This document shows, piece after piece, positions 26,861-39,229 of a stretch of DNA of 64,000 nucleotides. The notes beneath the pieces are model-generated. The model was not told the origin of the DNA, ran no database searches, and was given only the letters and a program-made list of their open reading frames with translations. The stretch is from Rhodobacterales bacterium RIFCSPHIGHO2_02_FULL_62_130 (lineage in GTDB: Bacteria; Pseudomonadota; Alphaproteobacteria; Rhodobacterales; Rhodobacteraceae). The DNA lies in the NCBI GenBank assembly GCA_001828855.1, contig MHZT01000030.1:144320-208319 (forward strand). Reading direction: 5' to 3'. A program made the position numbers and the translations under genes. Position 1 is the first letter of the stretch. Each line of letters opens with the position of its first letter.

Positions 26861-29366
<2,506 letters not shown>

Positions 29367-29389
29367 GTCTTGGACACATTATTTAGCGG

Positions 29390-30010
29390 TTACATCACCC
29401 CGATAACGATGCCGACACCGACCAACAAAAGACCCGAAATCAGGGTCACACGGCGGATGCTTTCGGGGCTGGACAGAAGCTGCCGTGCGCGGTCCAGAAA
29501 GACAGCCAGTGCAAGGTTTCCCAGCATCGGCACAAGCCCCGAGATCGCCAGAATCGCGATGATGTCGGGTGTTTGTAGGCGGCTAAGGTCAAAGAAGCCG
29601 GGCAGCACCCCCATGTAAAACAGGATCGCTTTGGGGTTCCCGATTACCACGGCAAGGCCAGTGGCAAATCCCGCTGCCATTCCCGGTTTGGTAAGCCTGC
29701 CGTCTGCCTTTGGTGCGGTGGCGGGGGTTCGCATCAGCAAAATGCCCATGACGATGAAAACCACTGCTGCGACCCATTGCAGAACTTCCAGAAAGCCGCC
29801 GTAGATCGACAAAATCCATGTCAGCCCAAAGATTGCCGCCAGAGGCCAGAATACATCCCCCAACGCCACGCCAACCGCCAAGGGCCAAGCCGAGGCAAAG
29901 CCCCCCGTCAATGCGCGGGCGGTCAGCGCGACCCAAACCGGGCCGGGGATGATCCAAAGCCCAGCCATACCAAGCGCGTAAAGGGCGAGTTCAGTGAAGG
30001 TAACAGTCAT
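29390..30010 (-). CDS. LysE/RhtB family exporter
   Basis: A 206-residue inner-membrane protein with about six hydrophobic segments, of the LysE/RhtB amino-acid exporter superfamily. The N-terminal GLWIIPGPVWVALTARAL matches the conserved PGP region of the family. GLAVVIGNPKAILFYMGVLPGF near residue 125 is the second conserved block (the family NPK segment). The exported solute cannot be deduced. It stands between recF/VOC and gyrB on the same strand, with 45 bases to the VOC gene, so it may be read as part of the recF transcript. Confidence 0.85.
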   Translation of the reverse strand: MTVTFTELALYALGMAGLWIIPGPVWVALTARALTGGFASAWPLAVGVALGDVFWPLAAIFGLTWILSIYGGFLEVLQWVAAVVFIVMGILLMRTPATAPKADGRLTKPGMAAGFATGLAVVIGNPKAILFYMGVLPGFFDLSRLQTPDIIAILAISGLVPMLGNLALAVFLDRARQLLSSPESIRRVTLISGLLLVGVGIVIGVM

Positions 30011-30055
30011 GCAGGCCTCAGGCAGGGTTTTGGGGTCTCGGATTTTTCAGTGGCG

Positions 30056-30484
30056 CTAGATCGGCAAAGTCAGGCTGCCATCTGGCGCAAGCGGCCAGAA
30101 CGGGTTCATCGCCACCTCCCAGACATGGCCATCGGGGTCCGCCCAATAGCCCGAATATCCGCCCCAGAACACCTTTTCGGGGCGCTTCAACGCCGTTGCG
30201 CCTGCCGCCAGTGCCGCGGCAAAGGCCGCGTCCACTTCGGTTTCGGTTGCAAAGTTCTGCGCCAGCGTGATCGCACCTGTGCCAAGCGGCGCCCCCGCGC
30301 GGCCCTGATCAGCAGCCAGATCCGCGCGCCCGAACAGGCCCAAGACCGCGCCATGCATCTGGAAAAACGCAACTGCCGGCTGGCTTTCACGGTGTTCCAC
30401 CCAGCCAAGCCGCCCATAGAACGCCCGCGCATCTGCCAGATTTTCTACGCCCAAGGTTATCAAGGTCACGCGCTGGGGTGTCAT
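30056..30484 (-). CDS. VOC (glyoxalase/dioxygenase superfamily) protein
   Basis: A 142-residue vicinal-oxygen-chelate-fold protein. It begins PQRVTLITLGVENLADARAFYGRLGW, the classic first beta-alpha-beta unit. FWGGYSGYWADPDGHVWEVAMNPFW, broken only for description, carries the second-half metal-ligand region. Members range from glyoxalase I to antibiotic-binding proteins, so the substrate is unknown. The start overlaps the recF stop by 4 bases, which implies translational coupling with recF; a functional link is not evident. Confidence 0.8.
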   Translation of the reverse strand: MTPQRVTLITLGVENLADARAFYGRLGWVEHRESQPAVAFFQMHGAVLGLFGRADLAADQGRAGAPLGTGAITLAQNFATETEVDAAFAAALAAGATALKRPEKVFWGGYSGYWADPDGHVWEVAMNPFWPLAPDGSLTLPI

Positions 30485-31575
30485 CTGTCTATCCGTGATT
30501 GGCCGCCATCGTCGGCGATGACGAATGTTTGGGCGCGATTGCCCAGACTGTCAAACAGCGCGGCCTCGGTTCCTGTCATCAGCGCCTGTGCGCCCAAGGC
30601 GCAAATCTCGTCGTAAAGTGCGGCGCGGCGGGCCGCGTCCAGATGGGCGGCCACCTCGTCCAGCAGCAGGATGGGCGCCGCCCCCAGATCAGCGGCCAAG
30701 GCGCGGGCGTTGGCAAGGATCAGGCTGATCAGCAGCGCCTTTTGCTCACCTGTCGAACACTGGTCCGCCGCCACTCCTTTGGCCGCATAAACTGCCATCA
30801 GATCGGCGCGATGCGGACCTTGCAGCGTGCGCCCCGCCGCCATATCGCGCCTGCGCCCTTCTGCCAACGCCTGCCCCAGATCATCCGGCTCTGCCTGCCC
30901 CTCGGGGCCGGTCAGGGCAAGATCGGCGCTGGGAAACACCGTCTCGGCCCCCTCTTGCGCCAAGGCCAGCCGCGCCAAAGCCGCCCGCCGGTTCGCGGTA
31001 ATGGCCACACCCGCGTTCACCATCTGCGATTCCAGCGCGGCATACCAATGCGGATCACTGACCTGGTCTTTCAGCAGTCGGTTGCGGTCGCGCATTGCCT
31101 TGTCATAGGCCAGAACCGCCTCGGCATGATCAGGGGCGAAAGACAGGGTGATGCGGTCCAGAAACCGCCGCCGCCCTTCTGCGGCCTCGATCCACAGCCT
31201 GTCCATCGCGGGAACCAGCCACAGCACACGCAAAATCCGGCCCAAGGCGGCCTGTGTGGCGGCTTTGCTGTCAATCCGCACCACGCGCGGCGCGCTCCCC
31301 TCGGCCCATGTTTCAACCTGATGATTCGCACCAAGGCCACGCACTTCGGCAGTGATCTTCCAGCCCAAGGCCTCGGGGCGTCGCGCGATCTCATCCGGTC
31401 CCGCACGGCGCAAACCCCGCCCCGGCGACAACAGCGACACCGCCTCAAGGATATTGGTCTTGCCCGCGCCATTGGGGCCAACAATCGCCACAGGCCGCCC
31501 GTCAAAGGCCAGCCGCGCGACACGGTGGCTGCGAAAATGCGACAGGTTCAGCGTGGTTATCGCCAGACCACTCAC
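30481..31575 (-). CDS. recF: DNA replication/repair protein RecF
   Basis: A 364-residue SMC-like ATPase that loads RecA at gaps together with RecO and RecR. Walker A GPNGAGKTN lies at about 33-41. The ABC signature is in STGEQKALLISLILANA near 275, and Walker B in LLLDEVAAHLD near 310. GTG 31575 is chosen because AAGGGA lies 7 bases upstream and the protein then starts MSGLAITTLNLSHFRSH as the family does; the frame further upstream overlaps the hairpin and dnaN. It follows dnaN as in many bacterial dnaA clusters. Confidence 0.95.
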   Translation of the reverse strand: MSGLAITTLNLSHFRSHRVARLAFDGRPVAIVGPNGAGKTNILEAVSLLSPGRGLRRAGPDEIARRPEALGWKITAEVRGLGANHQVETWAEGSAPRVVRIDSKAATQAALGRILRVLWLVPAMDRLWIEAAEGRRRFLDRITLSFAPDHAEAVLAYDKAMRDRNRLLKDQVSDPHWYAALESQMVNAGVAITANRRAALARLALAQEGAETVFPSADLALTGPEGQAEPDDLGQALAEGRRRDMAAGRTLQGPHRADLMAVYAAKGVAADQCSTGEQKALLISLILANARALAADLGAAPILLLDEVAAHLDAARRAALYDEICALGAQALMTGTEAALFDSLGNRAQTFVIADDGGQSRIDR

Positions 31576-31597
31576 GCTATCCCTTTCATCTTGGCTC

Positions 31598-31631
31598 AAA
31601 TACTCTGGGGAGCCGGGGGGCAAGCCCCCCG
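31598..31631 (-). repeat. G/C hairpin plus CCCCAGAGTATTT tail, dispersed element copy 1
   Basis: On the reverse strand, a GGGGGG/CCCCCC hairpin with a four-base loop (31630-31615) is followed by CCCCAGAGTATTT (31610-31598). It sits in the dnaN-recF gap. A close relative is at 52901-52936. The tail has only a short T run, so it could weaken but need not stop transcription into recF. Confidence 0.5.
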
Positions 31632-31639
31632 CCGCCGTC

Positions 31640-32758
31640 TCAGACGCGCATCGGCATGACGACGTAAACAGCCGACATATCATTGCCTTCGCGCATCAGG
31701 GTCGGGTCGCCGGACGAGTTGAACAGGAACACTGCATTCTCGCGGTCCACCTGAGACGCGATTTCCAGCAGGTATTTCGCATTGAAACCGATCTCCAGCC
31801 GCTCATCGCCATAGGCGACTGCCAGTTCTTCCTCGGCGGCCCCGGAATCCGGCGCGTTCACCGACAGGATCAGCCGGTCTTCGTCCAGCGACAGCTTCAC
31901 CGCGCGCGAGCGTTCCGAGGACACGGTTGCGACACGGTCAACCGCCTTTGCAAATTCACTCGCGTCCACTTCCAGACGGCGGGTGTTGCCGGTGGGAATA
32001 ACCCGCGTGTAATCGGGGAAGGTGCCGTCGATGACCTTCGACGTCAGCGTGATCAGGGGCGTCGCAAAGCGCACCTTGGTTTCCGAAACGGAAACGGCAA
32101 TCGTGGCCTCGTCATCGTCCAGCAGTTTCCGCAATTCGTTCACAGTCTTGCGCGGCACGATCACGCCGGGCATCCCCTGCGCTCCATCGGGCAAAGGCGC
32201 GTCGATGCGGGCAAGGCGGTGGCCGTCGGTGGCAACACAACGCAGAACCGGACCGACTTCACCCGTCGAGACATGCAGGTAAACGCCGTTCAGGTAATAA
32301 CGGGTTTCCTCGGTCGAAATTGCGAATTTTGCCTTGTCGAACAACCTGCGCAGCACGGGGGCAGGGGCCGCGAAGTTCGAGGAATATTCCGAGGTTGCCA
32401 TCACCGGAAAGTCTTCTTTCGGCAGCGTAGCAAGGCTGAAGGTTGACCGTCCGGCGGCGATGGTCAGGCGGCCCGTGGCGGCATCTTCGGTCAGGTTCAC
32501 GAGCGACCCGTCGGGCAGCTTGCGGATGATTTCGTGCAGCATGACGGCCGAAACCGTGGTGGCACCGGCACGCTCAACCATGGCGGGGGCGCGGTCGACC
32601 ACCTCGATATCAAGGTCGGTGGCGCGGAAAGACACGGTATTGCCCTCGGCCTCGATCAGCACGTTGGCAAGGATCGGAATGGTGTTGCGACGTTCGACCA
32701 CCGATTGGGCCTGAGCAAGGGCCTTGAGAAGCGTGCCGCGTTCGATGCTGATCTTCAT
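31640..32758 (-). CDS. dnaN: DNA polymerase III beta subunit (sliding clamp)
   Basis: A 372-residue sliding clamp with three repeated clamp domains, giving Pol III its processivity. It begins MKISIERGTLLKALAQAQSVVERRNT (given here as description only) with the family's NTIPILANV segment. It ends AVYVVMPMRV, the usual C-terminus of DnaN. ATG 32758 with GGA at about 8 bases upstream is preferred over ATG 32767, which lies too close to its AGGG. It is placed between dnaA and recF on the same strand. Confidence 0.97.
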   Translation of the reverse strand: MKISIERGTLLKALAQAQSVVERRNTIPILANVLIEAEGNTVSFRATDLDIEVVDRAPAMVERAGATTVSAVMLHEIIRKLPDGSLVNLTEDAATGRLTIAAGRSTFSLATLPKEDFPVMATSEYSSNFAAPAPVLRRLFDKAKFAISTEETRYYLNGVYLHVSTGEVGPVLRCVATDGHRLARIDAPLPDGAQGMPGVIVPRKTVNELRKLLDDDEATIAVSVSETKVRFATPLITLTSKVIDGTFPDYTRVIPTGNTRRLEVDASEFAKAVDRVATVSSERSRAVKLSLDEDRLILSVNAPDSGAAEEELAVAYGDERLEIGFNAKYLLEIASQVDRENAVFLFNSSGDPTLMREGNDMSAVYVVMPMRV

Positions 32759-32881
32759 CTGTTCCATCCCTAAGCCGAACCCCCTGCGGGGACGACAAAA
32801 CTAGCCGTTTTCCACGGCTTCACAAGCATTTTGCGGACTTTGTGGCGGATTGTCGGGGGCGTCAAGCACCCCTGCCGAGTT

Positions 32882-34243
32882 TCAGCCCTGCAACAGGCGT
32901 CGAAGCAACTGCAAGTCGTCAGAAAGCTGCGAATCGCTGGTCATCAGTTCTTCGATTTTCCGCACGCCATGCATGATGGTGGTGTGATCACGCCCGCCAA
33001 ACCGCCGCCCGATTTCGGGCAAGCTGCGCGGGGTCAGTTGTTTGGCCAGATACATCGCCACTTGGCGGGGCCGCGCAATGTTCCGCAGCCGCTTTGGCCC
33101 GATCATGTCGGACAGGCGGATGTTGTAGTGTTCGGCCACCTTGCGCTGGATTTCCTCGATCGTCAGCTTGCGATCCGAGGCGCGCAGGATGTCGGCAAGG
33201 CAATCTTGTGCCAGTTCCAGCGTGATTTCGCGGCCTACAAGGCTGGCAAAGGCGAACAGGCGGGTCAGTGCGCCTTCCAGCACACGGACGTTGGTGGTGA
33301 TGCGGTGGGCAAGGAATTCCAGCACACCGGACGAGATTTCAAGGCCCTTATACTGCTGGCGATAAAACTCGACCTTCTGCTGCAGGATGCCAAGGCGCAG
33401 TTCGTAATCGGTGGGGTGAAGATCGACCACCAGACCGCATTGCAGACGCGATTTGATGCGGTCCTCAAGATCCTTGATCTCGCCCGGCGCGCGGTCTGCC
33501 GAAATAACGATCTGTTTGTTCTGGTCAACCAGCGCGTTGAAGGTGTGGAAGAATTCTTCCTGCGTGCTGTCCTTGCCGGCTATGAACTGCACGTCATCAA
33601 CCATCAGCACATCGACCGAGCGGAAAATCTCTTTGAAATCCATGATCTGCTTGTCGCGCAGGGCTTGGACAAAGCGATACATGAACTGTTCGGCGGACAG
33701 ATACAGCACGCGCAGATGCGGCTGGCGAGCCTGCAATTCATGGGCAATCGCGTGCATCAGGTGGGTTTTGCCAAGGCCGACTCCGCCATACAGAAACAGC
33801 GGGTTGAAGGTGACAGGCCCGCCCTCGGCCACGCGGCGCGCGGCGGCATGGGCCAGTTCGTTCGGCTTGCCTACAACAAAACTGTCAAAGGTAAAGCGGG
33901 CATCAAGGCTGGCACCGGGCAATTCATCATCCTGCACGGCACGGGCGCGTGCGGCGGGTTTGGCGCGGGTAGCAGGTTTCGCAGGTTCGGAGACGGCGGG
34001 ACGGGTTGGCACCAGAAATTCGATCCGCCCGACGGACTGGCCCTCTGCGTTCAGAAAAGACAGGATGTGGTCTGCAAAATTGCGCGAAACCCAATCGCCA
34101 AAAAAGGTGGTCGGCACCTCGAAACGCACGACGCCTTCCGAAAGATCGGCCAAGCGCAGCGGTTCAATCCAAGTCGTATAGTTGTTCTTACCAATCCGCT
34201 TGACCAGCGAATCTTTCACCCTGCCCCAGGCTTCCATCGTCAT
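32882..34243 (-). CDS. dnaA: Chromosomal replication initiator DnaA
   Basis: A 453-residue initiator ATPase. Domain I covers residues 1 to about 80, followed by an Ala/Lys-rich linker. The AAA+ core has Walker A GGVGLGKTH at about 153-161 and Walker B VLMVDDVQFIAGK near 210. The DNA-binding domain IV has the DnaA signature GGRDHTTIMHGVRKIEE near residue 420. ATG 34243 was chosen since the frame upstream (to 34396) reads as non-protein. No perfect DnaA-box cluster is visible next to it, so oriC is not demonstrated here. Confidence 0.97.
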   Translation of the reverse strand: MTMEAWGRVKDSLVKRIGKNNYTTWIEPLRLADLSEGVVRFEVPTTFFGDWVSRNFADHILSFLNAEGQSVGRIEFLVPTRPAVSEPAKPATRAKPAARARAVQDDELPGASLDARFTFDSFVVGKPNELAHAAARRVAEGGPVTFNPLFLYGGVGLGKTHLMHAIAHELQARQPHLRVLYLSAEQFMYRFVQALRDKQIMDFKEIFRSVDVLMVDDVQFIAGKDSTQEEFFHTFNALVDQNKQIVISADRAPGEIKDLEDRIKSRLQCGLVVDLHPTDYELRLGILQQKVEFYRQQYKGLEISSGVLEFLAHRITTNVRVLEGALTRLFAFASLVGREITLELAQDCLADILRASDRKLTIEEIQRKVAEHYNIRLSDMIGPKRLRNIARPRQVAMYLAKQLTPRSLPEIGRRFGGRDHTTIMHGVRKIEELMTSDSQLSDDLQLLRRLLQG

Positions 34244-34784
34244 TCTTCGTTCCGTCCCCAGGCGTCTTGTGATCCGGGCAGCCCCGGCAGCGCCATGTTG
34301 TCTTTCTGCATCCATTGCGGGCTTCACAGCATCGGCGCGACGACAAAGACACACCTGAACGACCGCATTGGATGCGGGCGCAGCAAGGCGTAGCAATGGG
34401 CCGCGGAGGGACGTGACAACAGCGCCAATCTCCGGTGTTACCCCGGATTCGGCGTAGGCCTGTCAGGTGGCACAAAAGAGTCGCCGCCCATCAAGCGATT
34501 GATCACAAACAGATTTCTCAAGTTATTTCTGGCAAAGCTTGGCAGCGCCGCCCAAGAGACTCAGTTTGCGATCATGTCCTGTCCCCCAAGACGAAGTGAA
34601 TCGCACCCCAAAGCTACCAAGCCGCAACAGGCCACCGCAACCGAACTTGTCGCTTGACAGACCTTTGCCAAATCGAATCCCCCAGCCTGTGCAAATCGGC
34701 AACGCAGGGGCCAAAAAGACATTTGAAAATGACAACAGGCGCGCCCGTTTCGGGGCGCGCCTGTTGAAAAGAATCGTCGTCAGA
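34244..34784. other. 541-base gap between dnaA and rpsT
   Basis: Apart from the rpsT terminator at 34733-34766, I see no gene here. The part next to dnaA must contain its promoter, but no clear -35/-10 pair stands out. I searched by eye for TTATCCACA-type DnaA boxes on both strands and found none. One AT-richer patch is present around 34496-34535. Confidence 0.5.
34733..34766 (-). terminator. Intrinsic terminator of rpsT
   Basis: A perfect 14-bp stem CAACAGGCGCGCCC / GGGCGCGCCTGTTG lies 18 bases beyond the rpsT stop. On the reverse strand it is followed by TCATTTTC. It is one of the strongest hairpins in the window. Confidence 0.85.
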
Positions 34785-35060
34785 TCAAGCTGCGGGGGTG
34801 GCCAAGGCCTTCACACGCGATGCAAGGCGCGAGATTTTCCGCGACACGGTGTTCTTGTGCAGAACGCCTTTGGTTACGCCACGTGCCAGTTCGGGCTGAG
34901 CGTTCTTCAGGGCTTCGGCAGCAGCGGCTTGGTTGCCGGTGGCCAAAGCTTCTTCCACTTTACGCAGGAAGGTGCGGATGCGCGAGCGGCGGGCTTTGTT
35001 GATGTCTTGACGAGCTTCAGCTTGGCGAGCGCGCTTTTTGGACTGGGCAGTGTTTGCCAT
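34785..35060 (-). CDS. rpsT: 30S ribosomal protein S20
   Basis: A 91-residue basic, helical protein that binds 16S rRNA in the body of the 30S subunit. The family start [18 protein letters not shown], the KVEEAL segment, and [20 protein letters not shown] near the end are complete. Its position just ahead of dnaA is common in Alphaproteobacteria. A strong terminator follows, so dnaA has a separate promoter. Confidence 0.97.
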   Translation of the reverse strand: MANTAQSKKRARQAEARQDINKARRSRIRTFLRKVEEALATGNQAAAAEALKNAQPELARGVTKGVLHKNTVSRKISRLASRVKALATPAA

Positions 35061-35221
35061 TGGTGTGGTTCCCTAGGGTCTGGGTCTGTTGCAAAATGTC
35101 GCGCAAAAGCCCCAAGGCCCCATCAAAGATGATGGGAATGATTCTTGCCAAAGCGGGCCCACACGCATGTAAAGCAGGCCTATAGGGTAATTGCGCGGGA
35201 AAGGGAACAGCAATTGCGCGC

Positions 35222-35998
35222 TTAGCGGTCCTTGAATGCGGCGGGGCGTTTTTCAAGGAAAGCGGCCATGCCCTCTTTCTGATCTTCGGTCGCAAACATG
35301 GCGTGGAACATGCGGCGTTCGAACAAAAGCCCTTCGCGCAGGCTGGTTTCCTGCGCGCGGTTGACCGATTCCTTGACCGCCATCACCGCGACCTGGGATT
35401 TCTGACCGATCTTGGCGGCGGTTTTCAGGGCATCCTCGACCAGTTCAGCGGCGGGAACCACGCGGCTGACCAGCCCTGCGCGTTCGGCCTCGGCGGCATC
35501 CATGAAGCGGCCGGTCAGGTGCATCTCCATCGACTTCGACTTGCCGACGAAACGGGTCAGCCGCTGGGTGCCACCCATGCCAGCGACGATCCCCAGATTG
35601 ATCTCGGGCTGACCAAACTTGGCAGTATCGGCGGCAATGATGAAATCGCAGATCATCGCCAATTCGCAGCCGCCCCCAAGGCAAAAGCCTGCAACAGCGG
35701 CGATAACCGGCTTGCGCACGCGCAGGATGGCTTCGGATTCGGGGCCAAAAAGGTCACCCGCAAAGACATCGGTAAAGGATTTCTGCGCCATCTCGCGCAC
35801 ATCGGCCCCAGCGGCAAAGGCCTTTTCCGAGCCGGTCAGCACAATGCAGCGCACCGCAGGGTCGGCATCGGCCCGCGCCATTTCCTGCGCCAGTTCCCCC
35901 ATCAACGTCAGGTTCAGCGCGTTCAGCGCCTCGGGCCGGTTCAGGCGGATAAGGGCGGTGGTGCCGTGCTGTTCCACAAGGATGGTTTGATAGGCCAT
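35222..35998 (-). CDS. Enoyl-CoA hydratase
   Basis: A 258-residue crotonase-fold enzyme adding water to 2-enoyl-CoA in fatty-acid beta-oxidation. The oxyanion-hole region [10 protein letters not shown] lies near residues 60-70. The catalytic glutamate segment has [18 protein letters not shown] near 98-115 and the second Glu in [20 protein letters not shown] near 132-150. Length and motifs match short-chain enoyl-CoA hydratase (EchA/FadB-type single-domain). It sits between mutM and rpsT without an obvious pathway partner. Confidence 0.92.
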   Translation of the reverse strand: MAYQTILVEQHGTTALIRLNRPEALNALNLTLMGELAQEMARADADPAVRCIVLTGSEKAFAAGADVREMAQKSFTDVFAGDLFGPESEAILRVRKPVIAAVAGFCLGGGCELAMICDFIIAADTAKFGQPEINLGIVAGMGGTQRLTRFVGKSKSMEMHLTGRFMDAAEAERAGLVSRVVPAAELVEDALKTAAKIGQKSQVAVMAVKESVNRAQETSLREGLLFERRMFHAMFATEDQKEGMAAFLEKRPAAFKDR

Positions 35999-36023
35999 GA
36001 TGCTCTCCCTTTTCGCCTTGGTA

Positions 36024-36869
36024 TCAAGTCTGGCAGGCAGGGCAATAGAAGGACGACCGCCCCGATTGCACGATGCGCGCGATATGTGACTGGCAACCGG
36101 GTGTCAGGCAGGGTTCGCCCTCGCGTCCGTAAACCTGAAAGGCGTGCTGGAAATAGCCCAACTCTCCATCCGCCTGCCGGTAATCGCGCAAGGATGATCC
36201 GCCAGCCTCAATCGCTTCAGCCAGAACCTGCCGGATGATCGGGACCAAGGCGGCAGGGTCGCGCACCGCGCCTGCCTTGCGGTCAGGGGCGATTCGGGCG
36301 CGGTAAAGCACCTCGCAAACGTAGATATTGCCCAGACCCGCCACCAAGTGCTGATCCAGCAGCGCGGATTTGATCGGGGTGTTCCGGTCTTTCAGCCGCG
36401 CGGCAAGGTAAGACTCGTTGAACGCATTGCCCAAGGGTTCCGGCCCGATCTCGGCCAGCAGGGGATGCTGTTCTGCTGTTGCGGTCGGCAAAAGGTCCAT
36501 CGCGCCAAAGCGGCGGGCATCGTTGAAGGTCACGCGCGCGCCGCCCTCCATATGTAGCACGACATGGTCATGCTTTTGCGGCGCGGGGTGGTCATGGTGG
36601 AAATCTCCAATCACCTGCCCCGAAATCAGCATCCGCCCCGACATGCCTAGATGGATCAGCAGCGTCTCGCCCGAGGACAGATCGGCCAGAATGTACTTGG
36701 ATCGCCGTCGCAGCGCCAAAACCCGCTTGCCGGTCAGCCGATCCGCCATAGCTTCGGGCAAGGGCCAGCGCAGATCGGGGCGGTTCACTTCGGCCAGTTC
36801 GATCGCGCGGCCTTCCATCGCGGGCAAAAGCCCACGGCGGACGGTTTCAACTTCGGGCAGTTCGGGCAT
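36024..36869 (-). CDS. mutM: Formamidopyrimidine-DNA glycosylase (Fpg)
   Basis: A 281-residue base-excision repair enzyme that removes 8-oxoguanine and formamidopyrimidines and nicks the strand. The N-terminal catalytic [13 protein letters not shown] begins directly after Met (P2 is the nucleophile). The LGMSGR segment and the H2TH region ([17 protein letters not shown]) follow. A C-terminal zinc finger is formed by cysteines in PCLTPGC and YCPAC. The open frame runs upstream to 37775 over ubiE, but ATG 36869 is fixed by the invariant PELPE start. It diverges from ubiE by 84 bases. Confidence 0.96.
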   Translation of the reverse strand: MPELPEVETVRRGLLPAMEGRAIELAEVNRPDLRWPLPEAMADRLTGKRVLALRRRSKYILADLSSGETLLIHLGMSGRMLISGQVIGDFHHDHPAPQKHDHVVLHMEGGARVTFNDARRFGAMDLLPTATAEQHPLLAEIGPEPLGNAFNESYLAARLKDRNTPIKSALLDQHLVAGLGNIYVCEVLYRARIAPDRKAGAVRDPAALVPIIRQVLAEAIEAGGSSLRDYRQADGELGYFQHAFQVYGREGEPCLTPGCQSHIARIVQSGRSSFYCPACQT

Positions 36870-36953
36870 CGGATACCTATGGACAGTTCGGCGCATTGCA
36901 GCTTTGCCCCGCCTCTCTATAAGGTGGCGCAGAACCAAGGACGGCAAGACCCC

Positions 36954-37700
36954 ATGACCGACGAAAACACCACCCATTTCGGCTTTCAAACCGTGCCTGA
37001 GGCTGAAAAAGCCGGAATGGTGCATGGCGTCTTTACCCGCGTGGCCAGCAAATACGACATCATGAACGATGTGATGTCCGGCGGTGTGCATCGGCTGTGG
37101 AAAGACGCGATGATGGATTGGCTGTCCCCGCGGCCTGATCAGAAGCTGCTGGATGTGGCGGGCGGGACGGGGGATGTGTCCTTCCGGTTCCTGAAGCGCG
37201 CGCCGGGGGCGCACGCGACAGTGCTGGACATGACGGAATCGATGCTGGTGTCGGGCCGTCAGCGGGCCGAGGCCGACAGCATGGCTGACCGTCTGAACTG
37301 GGTGGTGGGCGATGCGATGGCGCTGCCCTTTGCCGACAACACCTTTGACGTCTACACGATCTCCTTTGGCATCCGGAACGTGACCCGCGTGGCCGATGCG
37401 CTGCGCGAGGCTTACCGCGTGCTGCGCCCCGGTGGCCGTCTGATGGTGCTGGAGTTTTCGCGTATTCCCAATGACTTGGCGCAGTGGGCCTATGACAAGT
37501 ACAGCTTCAACGTGATCCCCGTGATGGGGCAGATCGTGGCGGGCGATCGTGACAGCTATCAGTATCTGGTTGAATCCATTCGCAAGTTCCCCGATCAGGA
37601 AACCTTTGCCTCGATGATCCGCACGGCCGGTTTCGATCAGGTGAAATACCGTAATCTGACGATGGGCGTGGCCGCCCTTCATTCGGGCTGGAAGCTGTGA
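36954..37700 (+). CDS. ubiE: Demethylmenaquinone/ubiquinone C-methyltransferase UbiE
   Basis: A 248-residue SAM methyltransferase for the C-methylation step of ubiquinone (and menaquinone) synthesis. [26 protein letters not shown] is the UbiE signature region, given here as description. [16 protein letters not shown] carries the SAM-binding glycine motif, and [21 protein letters not shown] is also typical. ATG 36954 is preceded only by a weak site. Its stop overlaps the GTG start of ubiB, a common ubiquinone pairing. Confidence 0.96.
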   Translation: MTDENTTHFGFQTVPEAEKAGMVHGVFTRVASKYDIMNDVMSGGVHRLWKDAMMDWLSPRPDQKLLDVAGGTGDVSFRFLKRAPGAHATVLDMTESMLVSGRQRAEADSMADRLNWVVGDAMALPFADNTFDVYTISFGIRNVTRVADALREAYRVLRPGGRLMVLEFSRIPNDLAQWAYDKYSFNVIPVMGQIVAGDRDSYQYLVESIRKFPDQETFASMIRTAGFDQVKYRNLTMGVAALHSGWKL

Positions 37701-39229
37701 GGGGTCCGCATAATCTGTGGCGGCTGATCCGCACTGGCGCCACCTTTGAACGCACGGGCGCAATGGCCGTGGCACTTGAGGCGATGGAGGTGCCGCCGCG
37801 CCTGCGCTTTGCCGCGCGGATGCTGGGGTGGCCGTTCAAATTTCTGGGCCTGAAGGGCGATCTGGCGCTGCCACCTGTGACGCGGGCGCTGACCGCGCTT
37901 GGTCCGGCCTACATCAAGTTCGGGCAGATTCTGTCCACTCGTCCCGATGTGGTTGGCGAGGAACTGGCGCAACAGTTGAAATACCTGCAAGACCGCCTGC
38001 CGCCTTTCCCGACCGAAATCGCCAAGGCGATGGTGGCCGAAGAACTGCGCCTTCCCGTGGATGAGGTGTTTTCCTCTTTCTCCGAACCCGTTGCGGCGGC
38101 GTCCATCGCGCAAGTGCATCGCGCGACCTTGGCCGAAACCGGGCAGGATGTGGCCGTGAAGGTGCTGCGTCCGGGGATCGAGCGTGCCTTTCGCAAGGAC
38201 ATCGACGCCTTCTACTTTGCCGCCCGCACGATTGAATTCCTGTCACCTTCATCCCGCCGTCTGCGCCCCATGGATGTGATCGCTCATTTCGAAGGTGTGG
38301 TGATGGGCGAGCTTGATCTGCGGCTGGAATCCTCGGCTGCGTCCGAATTTGCCGATAACACCAAAACGGACGTCGGTTTTCAGGTGCCAGCCCCTGTATG
38401 GGAGCTTTCCGGTCGGTCGGTGATGACGCTGGGCTGGGCCGAAGGAATCAACCTTGCCGACAATGCCGCCATAGACGCGGCGGGGCTGGACCGACGGGCG
38501 TTGGGTGCGCGGGTGCTGCAACTGTTCCTAAGCCACGCCCTGCGCGACGGATTTTTCCACGGCGACATGCATCAAGGCAACCTGAAGGTTTCGGCCAGCG
38601 GCGACATTATTGCCTATGATTTCGGGATCATGGGCCGAATCGACGAATACACCCGCCGCGTCTATGCCGAGATTCTGATGGGCTTTATCGCCAAGGACTA
38701 CCGCCGCGTCGCCGAGGTGCATTTCGAGGCGGGCTATGTTCCCGCCGACCGCGATATCGACGAATTCGCCCGCGCCCTGCGGGCCGTCGGTGAGCCGATT
38801 TTTGGGATGGATGCCACGCGGATTTCGATGGCCCGCCTGTTGTCCTATCTGTTCGAAGTGACCGAGCGGTTCGGCATGGAAACCCGCACGGAACTGATCC
38901 TGCTGCAGCGCACGATGGTGGTGGTCGAAGGCGTTGCGCGCGGCCTGGACCCGCATATCAACATCTGGCAGGTCGCAAAGCCGGTGGTCGAATCCTATGT
39001 CAGCCGAAATGTCGGGCCGCTGGCGCTGTTGCGCGATCTGGCGCAGACCGCGCGGGTTCTGGGGCGGTTTGGCCCCCGCCTGCCGCGTCTGGTCGAAGCC
39101 GCGCTGATCCGTCAGGCCGAGGTGCCACATACAACGGTCACGAAACCGCTGCTGTCGCGCGGTTCTCTGGCGCTACTGGCTGCGGTGCTGTTTGCTGCGG
39201 GCCTGTGGATCGGTGCTGCATTCCTGTAA
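37697..39229 (+). CDS. ubiB: Ubiquinone biosynthesis protein UbiB (ABC1/ADCK kinase-like)
   Basis: A 510-residue atypical kinase-fold protein needed for ubiquinone synthesis, probably acting as an ATPase that extracts lipid precursors from the membrane. The KxGQ motif lies at 74-77 ([13 protein letters not shown]). The Ala-rich nucleotide loop is [11 protein letters not shown], the catalytic segment is [12 protein letters not shown], and the metal-binding DFG is in AYDFGIMG. A hydrophobic C-terminal anchor ends [20 protein letters not shown]. It starts at GTG 37697 and overlaps ubiE. It ends directly against flgD on the other strand. Confidence 0.95.
   Translation: MRGPHNLWRLIRTGATFERTGAMAVALEAMEVPPRLRFAARMLGWPFKFLGLKGDLALPPVTRALTALGPAYIKFGQILSTRPDVVGEELAQQLKYLQDRLPPFPTEIAKAMVAEELRLPVDEVFSSFSEPVAAASIAQVHRATLAETGQDVAVKVLRPGIERAFRKDIDAFYFAARTIEFLSPSSRRLRPMDVIAHFEGVVMGELDLRLESSAASEFADNTKTDVGFQVPAPVWELSGRSVMTLGWAEGINLADNAAIDAAGLDRRALGARVLQLFLSHALRDGFFHGDMHQGNLKVSASGDIIAYDFGIMGRIDEYTRRVYAEILMGFIAKDYRRVAEVHFEAGYVPADRDIDEFARALRAVGEPIFGMDATRISMARLLSYLFEVTERFGMETRTELILLQRTMVVVEGVARGLDPHINIWQVAKPVVESYVSRNVGPLALLRDLAQTARVLGRFGPRLPRLVEAALIRQAEVPHTTVTKPLLSRGSLALLAAVLFAAGLWIGAAFL

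Noticed and set aside
34244-34784. Replication origin next to dnaA
   Set aside because: No DnaA-box cluster or AT-rich unwinding region is visible; gene order alone is not evidence, since the origin is often elsewhere in Alphaproteobacteria.
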